Shown one piece after another: positions 19,088 to 27,886 of a DNA stretch of 59,629 bases. Position 1 is the first letter of the stretch. Each line of letters opens with the position of its first letter. The notes under the pieces are model-generated. The model was given only the letters and a program-made list of their open reading frames with translations. It was not told where the DNA came from and did no database searches. The position numbers and the translations under genes were made by a program. This DNA comes from Saprospiraceae bacterium UBA7687 (lineage in GTDB: Bacteria; Bacteroidota; Bacteroidia; Chitinophagales; Saprospiraceae), in NCBI GenBank assembly GCA_002482845.1, contig DLGT01000004.1:1-59629 (forward strand), given 5' to 3'.

Positions 19088-19134
19088 TCACATCAACATG
19101 TGATTGATTCTAGATTTAGGGTGGATTACTTTTG
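19088..19134 (+). promoter_or_regulatory. Promoter and palindromic operator of the 19178 operon
   Basis: The palindrome TCACATCAACATGTGA (19088-19103; symmetric arms extend to 19087-19104) ends 23 bp before TACTTTTG (19127-19134). A TTG at 19104-19106 sits 20 bp before the box, the proper -33 spacing. The palindrome matches the one in the RR2 promoter except for the central bases. Confidence 0.7.
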
Positions 19135-19177
19135 TGTTCATAAATAACATTATCCAACCTCGTAAAAATCAATCAAA

Positions 19178-20491
19178 ATGAGACATTGCTCCATTTCCAA
19201 ATCAATTCTGAAATCATCATTTGCATTTTTGTTAACTTCTATCATTCTATTGGGTCTTTCTGTCTCTAGCAATGCACAAGCAACTTTAAGTGTGCAAGGT
19301 ATTGTCAAAAAATCCAACGGTGTAGCGCTCGAAGATGGGGATTACTCAATTACATTTAAGATGTATGCTGTTTCTGCTCCTACAGTTGTAATTTGGGACG
19401 AAACAATTCCTGATGTGGAGGTAATTAGTGGCATTTATAGCGTGGTCCTTGGATCAACTTTAGCGGATCCATTAAATATTCCTTTCAATACCGATTATGA
19501 ACTAGGTATTACGATAGGAAGTCAAGAAATGTTGCCTAGGATCCGACTCACTTCTGCCCCTTATGCCTTGTCATTGAGAGGAGAGACCAATCAGTTTCCA
19601 AGTACAGGACTGGTATTGGCAGATAAAGTGAAAGTGGCTCAAGGTGTCATAGTAAATAATGGCGCCCCATTGGTCAATAATACAGATGGCAGTAAAGGTT
19701 ATTCTTTTAATAACGATAATGATAGTGGGTTGTTTTCAACTCAAGAAGGTAAAGTATCAATTTATACAAATGGTGTGGAGAGATTTAGAGCTAATACTAC
19801 TGGGACTTCTACCATAGGAAATGATACTATCCAAGGAGCTTTGGGTGCCAATAATATTAATCTGTTTAATAATGGTGGTATAAATTATTCATCAAATCAA
19901 GGTAGCTTCAAAGATTGGAGACTGGCTGATGTAGATGACATCAATAGTGGAACGGAAGGTTGGCAGCAATATAGCCCTATTAATTCTGAATACTTAGGTT
20001 GGAATAGTGCAACCGTTGCCTCTGGACTCTGTCATTGTAACTCTCAAAATTCTAATTCTGGTTTTGTAGGTAATTTTTTAATGGTATCCGATAGGAATAA
20101 CGTTCTCAAAAAACAATTTAATATAGCAGGAAGTTATACCCATATCAAAGTGAAGTTCAGATTTTATGCTATAGACAGTTGGGAAGGACAACAAGATTAT
20201 GCTTTTGCAGGATTTTCGACAGATATTAATGCTGGAAATTCAGTAGTCGCATGGTATGAAGAAATAGCTTCATTGACATCGGCATCAGGAAAAACGAATA
20301 CTGGTCCATTCAAAGCAGCTACACAATTTAGAGCTGACCCTAATTATTCAGATCATTGGATGGATGTAGAAATGACAGCAAGAAGAAATGGAAATGATAC
20401 TAGTTTCTGGGTGTTTATCGGTGCAGCTATGGAAGGAGGTACTGATGAATTGTTTGGCATCGGTCAATTGGTAGAAGTTTGGGTTAGATAA
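19178..20491 (+). CDS. Secreted protein with tail-fibre-like N-terminus, unknown function
   Basis: A 437-residue protein with a signal peptide ending near residue 35 (GLSVSSNAQ). Residues about 38-135 (VQGIVKKSNGVALEDGDYSI, IWDETIPDVEVISGIYSVVLG) resemble an N-terminal module common in Bacteroidota secreted and tail-fibre-like proteins. The middle has GYSFNNDNDSGLFS and a VSIYTNGVERFRA motif, also typical of fibre-type proteins. Residues about 235-437 look like a beta-sandwich with several Trp residues. No T9SS sorting domain was seen, so its final location is uncertain. It is the first gene after the palindrome-bearing promoter at 19088-19134 and lies 77 bp before the 2352-residue gene, so it probably leads an operon controlled by RR2. 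Confidence 0.75.
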   Translation: MRHCSISKSILKSSFAFLLTSIILLGLSVSSNAQATLSVQGIVKKSNGVALEDGDYSITFKMYAVSAPTVVIWDETIPDVEVISGIYSVVLGSTLADPLNIPFNTDYELGITIGSQEMLPRIRLTSAPYALSLRGETNQFPSTGLVLADKVKVAQGVIVNNGAPLVNNTDGSKGYSFNNDNDSGLFSTQEGKVSIYTNGVERFRANTTGTSTIGNDTIQGALGANNINLFNNGGINYSSNQGSFKDWRLADVDDINSGTEGWQQYSPINSEYLGWNSATVASGLCHCNSQNSNSGFVGNFLMVSDRNNVLKKQFNIAGSYTHIKVKFRFYAIDSWEGQQDYAFAGFSTDINAGNSVVAWYEEIASLTSASGKTNTGPFKAATQFRADPNYSDHWMDVEMTARRNGNDTSFWVFIGAAMEGGTDELFGIGQLVEVWVR

Positions 20492-20568
20492 ATTAGTTAT
20501 TGGTTATAAGACGATCAATCTATCGATAATCATTGACAATTTCCAATTAACAATTAACATAAAAAATC

Positions 20569-23500
20569 ATGTTATTAAGACATACATTTATAATAATCAT
20601 CTTATGGATGGGATTATCATCAAATACATTCTCCCAAAACAATTGCAACCCATCTACATCAATCGTAGATTCATCTACCTATGAAGGCACGGCATATTTT
20701 AATTATGGTAGTATCGCTAGATCAAAAAATCAGAAGTATAGACATGCATCTGTAGTAGGACAGACATTTGTAGGTTTTACAGAGAATGCTACTTACAATA
20801 CCAACCTTGGTTTCTTTTCGCGATACTTGCTACCTCCTTTTGCCTTACAAGTTAATGCTACCCAAGGTGATCTCTTAGATAGAATTCAATTGTCTTGGAC
20901 AGTAGATGGTCTTGGCCCGTCTCCCAATGAAGGATTTAACATTTATAGAGATGACATCTTCTTAGCCACTGTAGGTCCCAATATCAGAAACTACAATGAT
21001 TTTAACGTCATTGCTGGTTTGGCTTATACATATAACGTGAGAGGTATTAATGCTTATGGAGAAGGTAAACCAAGTTATGCACTCGGCTTTCAGGTACCTA
21101 ATGGCGTGGTGACAGGATGGGTTCAGACTCGCAATGGCAATCCTGTACCTAACGCGCTCGTAACTCTGATGCCGATGCAAGGGTACTCTGCCAAATTTAG
21201 CGAAATGGACGGTGCATCAGCTGCCAAAGATACATCCAATGCCTTCATGCCGATATCTGGCAACGACTGGACAATGACTTTCTGGCTCAAAACAAATACT
21301 GCGGCTGCGAATGGTAGTATTATACACTTAGATCCTATACCATTTTATGTTAAAGCTTTACCAAGTACTAGTGGTAACGAAGGTATAGAGATTGCTACTT
21401 CGGCGACGGGTGGCACAATACTTTCGGCTCAGTTTCCCGATAGTACTAAGAATGGCTGGCATCATGTCGCTCTCAGTTGGAATGACGGAGTGAGTAGATT
21501 ATACATCGATGGATTATTAAATAATCAAGCTTCGTTAGCCTCAATTGGCGTAGTAGATACCCTCTTGATGGGTGCCAAAGCAGGTATTGGAGGTTGGGAT
21601 GGATACCTTGATGAGTTTAGGATTTACGACCGTCAGCTCGATGAGTTGGACCTGCTCGAAGTTATGGAAGGTACAGCATCATCTCAGACACCATTTTTGT
21701 CTCACTACTGGAAAATGGACGAAGAATTAGGTGAAAAATCATACGATCTCAAAAAGCGGCACAAGTTATACTTTTGTGGTGCAAGATTTGACATAGAAAG
21801 ACCTCCTGTCCGCACCGCCGGCATGACTAATGAAGATGGTTATTATCGCATCGAGTCTGCAAGTTATGGTACAGGCACGACATTTTTGGCGCAACCAATG
21901 AAGTCATTCTATCTTCATAAATCGGTCAAGTTTTCTCTAAGTGATATGTCTTATGCGACTTTACCTGATTTTGGGCTAACTAAAAAATCAACGATCGAAA
22001 CATGGATAAATACCACAGGAAGCATAAATCCACAAACGATCCTACACAAAAAGTGGGGGAGTAATGAATGTCAAATATTTCTCCAACCTTTAGGTCTTAG
22101 CAGTGAACTTAAGGTAACCATCAATGGTACGACCAATACATTTGGCATCGTCCCACCTGATTTTCAACATCTAGCATTTACCATCGATAGTCTTACTGGG
22201 TTAGTGAGTGGATATCTCAATGGCGCGCTTATGGCATCACACACTTATGGTACTATCACAGGCACGTGGGCAGACTCATTACAAACATGGAATGTGGGAG
22301 CTAAAAAGAATGGAAATATGCTTTCTGAATTTTTCAGTGGATTGATCGATGAAGTGGCTTTTTATGACACGACATTGACTGTGGCACAAATTCTTACCCA
22401 CTCGACAAATTCAAGAGATATGAGAGAAGAAGGCCTCAGGCAATATTTTCCAATGGATGAAGGTAGCGGCACTCGATTGACAAATGTAGGTTCTATCTTG
22501 CTCAATTCAGGCACATTGTATAACGCTACTTGGTCATCATTTGCGCCTAATCAAGAGACTGATCCTCACGAGTTTGCACCAAAAACACGTCAAGTCACAC
22601 TCAATCCTAGTGTAACTTCTGTAGACCAGGTTGACTTTACTGATATGTCGACAGTGCCAGTTTCAGGTTTTGTCAGATACGCCAATACGGAATGTTTTGC
22701 CAATGAAGTAGAGATTTTGGTCAACGGCTCTTCATTCAGCCCGCCGATATTTACGGACTCTTTAGGTGAATTCATCATAGATTTTGATCCAGGAACGACG
22801 GTCACACTTACGCCAAAATTGGCAGATCACGCATTCTCTCCAGCATTTTGGGATCTAACCAATATCAATAGCCCCATCGCAGGAATTTTGTTCAATGATA
22901 TCACAACGCGAACGATTAAAGGCGCCGTCGTAGGTGGTCATTGTCGACAATCTATCATCAGAGCACCTGCTGGCAATTCCCAAGCACAAGGAACAGTGGT
23001 TGTAGTAGAAGTGCGAGCCGTCAATGGTTGTCTAGTCAGATCGCTTATTGTTGACAATGAAGAAGGGGATTACTTGTTTGAAAACTTACCACCATTGGAG
23101 AAAATGACGGTGGCGATAATCGAGCATTCTAATGATGATATCAAAACATTCTTCCAGGTTCTAGGTGGCTCCAATGTTGATTTGACAACAAAAAGCGACA
23201 CTGTAGATTTTATCTATATTGCACCACCTGTACCTGAGATCATAGCTGGCATAGACCCAGTACCTAATTGTAGTCCAGAAAAGATTGTAATGGATAAAGG
23301 TGACACCAAAACCATCTTGGTAAGGCTCATAGAAAAATACGAAGGTGGTGATTGTCCGCTGGATACGGCCAATTTTACCATAATAAATGGAATATCAGAA
23401 GAAAGATTAGATACAACCATGAGTGGGACAAGTATGCAATATTCATTTGTTGTAGGATCACCCAATATATCTCCTCCATATATCAAAACGCTACAAATCA

Positions 23501-26500
23501 TTGGCACTTCTGATGCAGGCCGAAAAGGAAGTATTGTCAAACAAGCAATTGTAACAGGTGTAAAAGAAAAATTGCCAACATTTACATCAAAACTGCCTGA
23601 GCGACCATTTTTAGTTTTGCACGATCCACCTGGTGATGGTAGTTATGCCTTTATGGAGAAGGACTCCAGTGTTTGCTATTCAACGAGTATTACCTTGGGG
23701 GATAATGACGCATCGTCTGGTGGAACGGTTTTTAACTTAATTCCTAAGGTAACAACCGAATTAGGTTTTGGATTTAGCACAGAAACCGAAATAAGGCCAC
23801 TTTCTGGCGGCTCAGTCAAATTTGGAACAGCATATACCAGAACATCTGACTCAACATTCCAGACTTGCCTGCAAACCCAGCAAAGAATATCAACAGATGA
23901 TGGAGACTTGATCGTTGGCGGTGAGCGTGGTGGTGATATATTTATGGGTGCAGCCCAAAACATCATTTTTGCTAACGTAGATGAAGTTACTTTCGATACA
24001 TGTACTGTAACCGTGGTGGAATCTCTAGCTGTAGCGCCAGGGGATTTTGCGACGACATTTATATATTCTGAGTTCAACATAAAGAATTATGTCATACCTA
24101 ATCTTACCAAGCTTTTATCTGATCCCAACACTACACCTGATGATAGTATCACACAATCAATACAACGATGGAATAATATTCTTACTCAAAACGAATTGCG
24201 TAAAAAGAATGCTTCCTTAGTACGCAATATCTCTTATGATGCTGGAGCAAGTTTTGAATATAGCGAAACGATGGCTATTGCAAAATCTAGCGTTAGATCT
24301 ATAGACACCACCAAAAGTCTAGATTTAGGCACTTTGGGTGGTATTTTCTTGAATGATTTTGGAGCATCGATCAATGTTGACGCTAATTTCACGTCAAGTC
24401 ATGGAAAATCGACGGACACTACATCTCAATACGGTAGTACGGTGGGTTATGTACTCAAAGACAACGACCCTGGTGACTTCTTTTCTGTGGACATAGGTAT
24501 AGATTCTGCTTATATGACGCCTACCTTTAAGCTCAAAGCTGGACAATCATCTTGCCCATGGGAGCCTGGCTCGGCCAATCGTGAAGCACCAAATCTCCAG
24601 ATAGCTGAAGGTTCTCAATTCATAGCACCAAACGTTCCAGCCCACGAACCGGCAATTTTTAAGCTAAATTTGGGGAACGAGAGTGCATCCAATGAAGATT
24701 GGACATATGGATTTACGGCCATCGCAGGTACCAATCCTGATGGCGCCGTCATCAAGCTCAATGGTCAACCACTAAACAATAACACGATCCAATATGTAAT
24801 TCCATATGGTACTTCTATCCCTATCACATTGACTATCGAGCGTGGCCCTGAAGCGTATATTTACCGTGGTCTCAAAGTAGCACTCGTTTCAGAATGTGAA
24901 CTGGCAAGAGATTTTGCACTTTCATTGCCAAGTGACTCTATGTTCTTCTCTTCCATCGACCTAGGTGTGGATTTTATCAAACCTTGTAGCGAAGTTAAGA
25001 TCAATGTACCTGAGCAAAATTGGGTAGTATTGAACAATGATCCATTGCAACCTGGCACTTTGCGACGCATCACGGTGAGTGGATATGATTTGAGTTCTCC
25101 TGATTTTCAACTCATTCGTCTTCAATATAGACCAACGAATGGCAATGGAGCTTGGATCAATCTCAATGCACCTAACAATATTTATGAAGCATATAATCCT
25201 AATTGGTCAGGATTTAGCTCTCTACCCAACAGCCCTGACACCTTGCTTCTTCAGCCAGATTTCACTCAGTTTATGTGGGACACAGACATGATCGAAGATG
25301 GTGATTATGAGATCCACGCATGGGCAGTATGTCAAGGTGATGCATCGGGTATGCCAGGATTTTCGGAAGTGATCAAAGGAAAAATAGATCGTCAACCACC
25401 AAGTCTTGTAGGCTTGCCACAACCATCCGATGGAGTTTATCATGTGGGAGATGAGATATCTTTTACTTTCAACCAAGATGTCAACTGTAACCGCGTTCGT
25501 GAGATCAACAATGTCAATCTGATCAATACCGAGACCAATGACACTATGAATATCAAAGTTTCGTGTGTGGGTAATAAGATTATCATAGATCCTGAATTCG
25601 TCAATAGTGTACATGAAAACAAAATCATGCGCGCTACACTCCATAATATTCAAGACCTTACAGGAAATGTATTGATAGAAGCTGAATGGGAATTCTATGT
25701 AGACCGCAACGAACTAGCCTGGCTAGAAGATACTGTTTCTCTAGTGAAATATGATGATGAAGTCAAATCTGTAAAAGTTAATATGCATAATAGAGGTGGA
25801 TATCCAGTACCGTATTCATTACAAAATATTCCTGCCTGGATGCATGTATTCCCTAGATCAGGCACTTTGGTTGCCAATGAGACCGAAGAAATTACGATAG
25901 AAGTGTCAGATGACGTACCGCTTGGTAATTATTTCGACTCCATCATTTTGCGAACGGAGACGGGATTAAATCCATTTTTTATGGGTGGAGATGAGGTACT
26001 GATTATAAATACTAGGGTCATATGCAGACCACCTGTATGGGTGATAGATCCTGCTGCATTTGATGCGTCACCATTTAATTTTTCGATGAATTATATTTTG
26101 AAATTAAATATAGAAGGGACCTTAAGTACAGATACAGAAGACATAGTCGGCGCTTATGTAGATGGCGAATTGCGTGGTGTATCAAAAGTTCAGTACAAAC
26201 CAGGTTTGGGATATGTTGCATTTCTCACCGCTTACAGCAATGTCACATCGGGTGAGACGGTCGATTTCCAGATATGGGATGCTTCTGATTGTCAGCTTTA
26301 TGCAGATATCATTGAGTCATATCCATTTGTAGATAATACGATCATAGGTAATACAATTACGCCGCAGATCATACATACAAGTGGTAAATTGCTCAGAAAG
26401 ATCTATATCAAAAAAGGGTGGAATTGGATATCCTTCAATTTAGATCCATTGGATCCAGCGATTAATGGAACCTTAGAAAGTCTTAGCGATCCTACAGGTG

Positions 26501-27627
26501 CCACCATAAAAGGACAAAGTAGTTTCAGTCAGTATTCTACAAATTTAAATATTTGGGCAGGAAGTTTGACCGATCTTGGTCCAGGCAAAATGTATCAATA
26601 TTACAGTCAGGTTAAGGATTCTATATCGCTCATTGGAACACATATAGACAGCTTACCGATTCCTATTAGTCAAGGATGGAATTGGATAGGATATATGCCT
26701 ACGTACAAGTTGCCAGTAAATACAGCATTATCCACACTACAGCCAAGTCAAGGCGATATTATCAAAGGTCAATTAACTTTTGCAGTGTACGACACCAATT
26801 TGGGTTGGGTAGGAAATCTTACCTATATGAATGAACCCAATGGATATTTGCTGAAAAGTACTACAACCGATACCTTGATATATCCAAATGTACAGACAAG
26901 CAACGTACAAGGTGGAGTAGATTTGGCTAGAGTGATTCAAAAACAGGAAGTGGAATATCAACTAAAACTTGATGCTGAAAATTCTAGTGTATCAATGCCT
27001 TTAAATTGGGAATTAGATCCGTCACAGTACGAATATACTATGAATGTCATAGCTTATGTGGTGGATAACGAAGATAGGATTTTGCTGAAAGAAAATGATG
27101 AAATAGGCCTTTTTGTCAATGATGAGTTAAGGGGAAATGGTCGAGCCATTTACATTCCAGCGATTGATATATATATCTTATTTGTGACAGTATATGCCAA
27201 TAAAAATGGAGAGCAAATCCACCTTAAGTACTACAGTGCTGCCCAAGACAAAGTATTTGATATCAAGGAAAAAATGACATTTAATGTCAATGACATCATC
27301 GGGGCTATTGATAGCCCTACATTGTTGCACTTGGCAGAAAATGTTTCTTCGACATCAGAAGACATTTTGGACGAAAAGTTGAAAGTCTATCCAAATCCAT
27401 TCTCTAGTACAGTAAATATAGATTGGCAAGGAGGTCTTTCAGACAAGACAGAGATAAAGGTGACCAATAGCCTAGGTGAATTGATCCATGTATTCTGTTG
27501 TGATCAGACGAATAGGGAAACCACTTTTGTTTGGAAACCAGATAACAGTTTATCGGCGGGAACCTACATAATACAAGTCATAACACCGCAAGAAGTCATT
27601 CAGAAGAAGGTAATTTTTATAAAATAG
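20569..27627 (+). CDS. Giant T9SS-exported protein (2352 residues) with FN3, two LamG and carboxypeptidase-regulatory-like domains
   Basis: Signal peptide 1-23 (ends SNTFSQ). Domains in order: FN3-like (about 90-175); two LamG/concanavalin-like folds (about 214-378 and 454-638, with WHHVALSWNDG and YLDEFRIYDR motifs); carboxypeptidase-regulatory-like strands (about 694-884); a long unassigned central part; a bacterial Ig-like domain (about 1610-1712). After these comes a repeated module with the motif dPxxYxxxM (about 1821-1940 and 2142-2258) flanking a tandem GWNWIS/GWNWIG pair (about 1948-2104). The end (VYPNPFSSTVNIDW to KKVIFIK) is a type A T9SS sorting domain. LamG domains suggest glycan or protein binding at the cell surface. 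It is probably in one operon with the 19178 gene and is followed by a strong terminator. Confidence 0.9.
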   Translation: MLLRHTFIIIILWMGLSSNTFSQNNCNPSTSIVDSSTYEGTAYFNYGSIARSKNQKYRHASVVGQTFVGFTENATYNTNLGFFSRYLLPPFALQVNATQGDLLDRIQLSWTVDGLGPSPNEGFNIYRDDIFLATVGPNIRNYNDFNVIAGLAYTYNVRGINAYGEGKPSYALGFQVPNGVVTGWVQTRNGNPVPNALVTLMPMQGYSAKFSEMDGASAAKDTSNAFMPISGNDWTMTFWLKTNTAAANGSIIHLDPIPFYVKALPSTSGNEGIEIATSATGGTILSAQFPDSTKNGWHHVALSWNDGVSRLYIDGLLNNQASLASIGVVDTLLMGAKAGIGGWDGYLDEFRIYDRQLDELDLLEVMEGTASSQTPFLSHYWKMDEELGEKSYDLKKRHKLYFCGARFDIERPPVRTAGMTNEDGYYRIESASYGTGTTFLAQPMKSFYLHKSVKFSLSDMSYATLPDFGLTKKSTIETWINTTGSINPQTILHKKWGSNECQIFLQPLGLSSELKVTINGTTNTFGIVPPDFQHLAFTIDSLTGLVSGYLNGALMASHTYGTITGTWADSLQTWNVGAKKNGNMLSEFFSGLIDEVAFYDTTLTVAQILTHSTNSRDMREEGLRQYFPMDEGSGTRLTNVGSILLNSGTLYNATWSSFAPNQETDPHEFAPKTRQVTLNPSVTSVDQVDFTDMSTVPVSGFVRYANTECFANEVEILVNGSSFSPPIFTDSLGEFIIDFDPGTTVTLTPKLADHAFSPAFWDLTNINSPIAGILFNDITTRTIKGAVVGGHCRQSIIRAPAGNSQAQGTVVVVEVRAVNGCLVRSLIVDNEEGDYLFENLPPLEKMTVAIIEHSNDDIKTFFQVLGGSNVDLTTKSDTVDFIYIAPPVPEIIAGIDPVPNCSPEKIVMDKGDTKTILVRLIEKYEGGDCPLDTANFTIINGISEERLDTTMSGTSMQYSFVVGSPNISPPYIKTLQIIGTSDAGRKGSIVKQAIVTGVKEKLPTFTSKLPERPFLVLHDPPGDGSYAFMEKDSSVCYSTSITLGDNDASSGGTVFNLIPKVTTELGFGFSTETEIRPLSGGSVKFGTAYTRTSDSTFQTCLQTQQRISTDDGDLIVGGERGGDIFMGAAQNIIFANVDEVTFDTCTVTVVESLAVAPGDFATTFIYSEFNIKNYVIPNLTKLLSDPNTTPDDSITQSIQRWNNILTQNELRKKNASLVRNISYDAGASFEYSETMAIAKSSVRSIDTTKSLDLGTLGGIFLNDFGASINVDANFTSSHGKSTDTTSQYGSTVGYVLKDNDPGDFFSVDIGIDSAYMTPTFKLKAGQSSCPWEPGSANREAPNLQIAEGSQFIAPNVPAHEPAIFKLNLGNESASNEDWTYGFTAIAGTNPDGAVIKLNGQPLNNNTIQYVIPYGTSIPITLTIERGPEAYIYRGLKVALVSECELARDFALSLPSDSMFFSSIDLGVDFIKPCSEVKINVPEQNWVVLNNDPLQPGTLRRITVSGYDLSSPDFQLIRLQYRPTNGNGAWINLNAPNNIYEAYNPNWSGFSSLPNSPDTLLLQPDFTQFMWDTDMIEDGDYEIHAWAVCQGDASGMPGFSEVIKGKIDRQPPSLVGLPQPSDGVYHVGDEISFTFNQDVNCNRVREINNVNLINTETNDTMNIKVSCVGNKIIIDPEFVNSVHENKIMRATLHNIQDLTGNVLIEAEWEFYVDRNELAWLEDTVSLVKYDDEVKSVKVNMHNRGGYPVPYSLQNIPAWMHVFPRSGTLVANETEEITIEVSDDVPLGNYFDSIILRTETGLNPFFMGGDEVLIINTRVICRPPVWVIDPAAFDASPFNFSMNYILKLNIEGTLSTDTEDIVGAYVDGELRGVSKVQYKPGLGYVAFLTAYSNVTSGETVDFQIWDASDCQLYADIIESYPFVDNTIIGNTITPQIIHTSGKLLRKIYIKKGWNWISFNLDPLDPAINGTLESLSDPTGATIKGQSSFSQYSTNLNIWAGSLTDLGPGKMYQYYSQVKDSISLIGTHIDSLPIPISQGWNWIGYMPTYKLPVNTALSTLQPSQGDIIKGQLTFAVYDTNLGWVGNLTYMNEPNGYLLKSTTTDTLIYPNVQTSNVQGGVDLARVIQKQEVEYQLKLDAENSSVSMPLNWELDPSQYEYTMNVIAYVVDNEDRILLKENDEIGLFVNDELRGNGRAIYIPAIDIYILFVTVYANKNGEQIHLKYYSAAQDKVFDIKEKMTFNVNDIIGAIDSPTLLHLAENVSSTSEDILDEKLKVYPNPFSSTVNIDWQGGLSDKTEIKVTNSLGELIHVFCCDQTNRETTFVWKPDNSLSAGTYIIQVITPQEVIQKKVIFIK

Positions 27628-27636
27628 ATGTTACGG

Positions 27637-27678
27637 ATTGGTAGAGGCATTGATACAAAATTGCCTCTACCAATTTTT
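27637..27678 (+). terminator. Strong rho-independent terminator
   Basis: A perfect 13-bp stem, ATTGGTAGAGGCA (27637-27649) with TGCCTCTACCAAT (27662-27674), followed by a T run to 27678. It closes the 19178-27627 operon, so the next gene probably needs its own promoter or read-through. Confidence 0.92.
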
Positions 27679-27690
27679 GTAACTATTTAA

Positions 27691-27742
27691 GTTATTGCCC
27701 TGTAGGGGCTAAATATTGGTAGTGATGGGTGAAACCCATCAC
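27691..27742. repeat. Intergenic double-hairpin element
   Basis: Two small hairpins follow each other: GCCC with GGGC (27697-27709) and the perfect GTGATGGGT-GAA-ACCCATCAC (27722-27742). Sequences of this kind, with GGGTGAAACCC cores, recur between genes in Bacteroidota. Function unknown. Confidence 0.5.
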
Positions 27743-27886
27743 AAAAGAGCAGAGAATTATTGTTTTTGGCGCCATTTTTGCCTGAAAGATGCAAACCTGT
27801 CAAGCTTAAGCATGAAATTGTGACAAAAACGGTTGATAATGGAACTGACCTAAATAGTTACCAATTTTTAATAAAAAAGTTAATTG

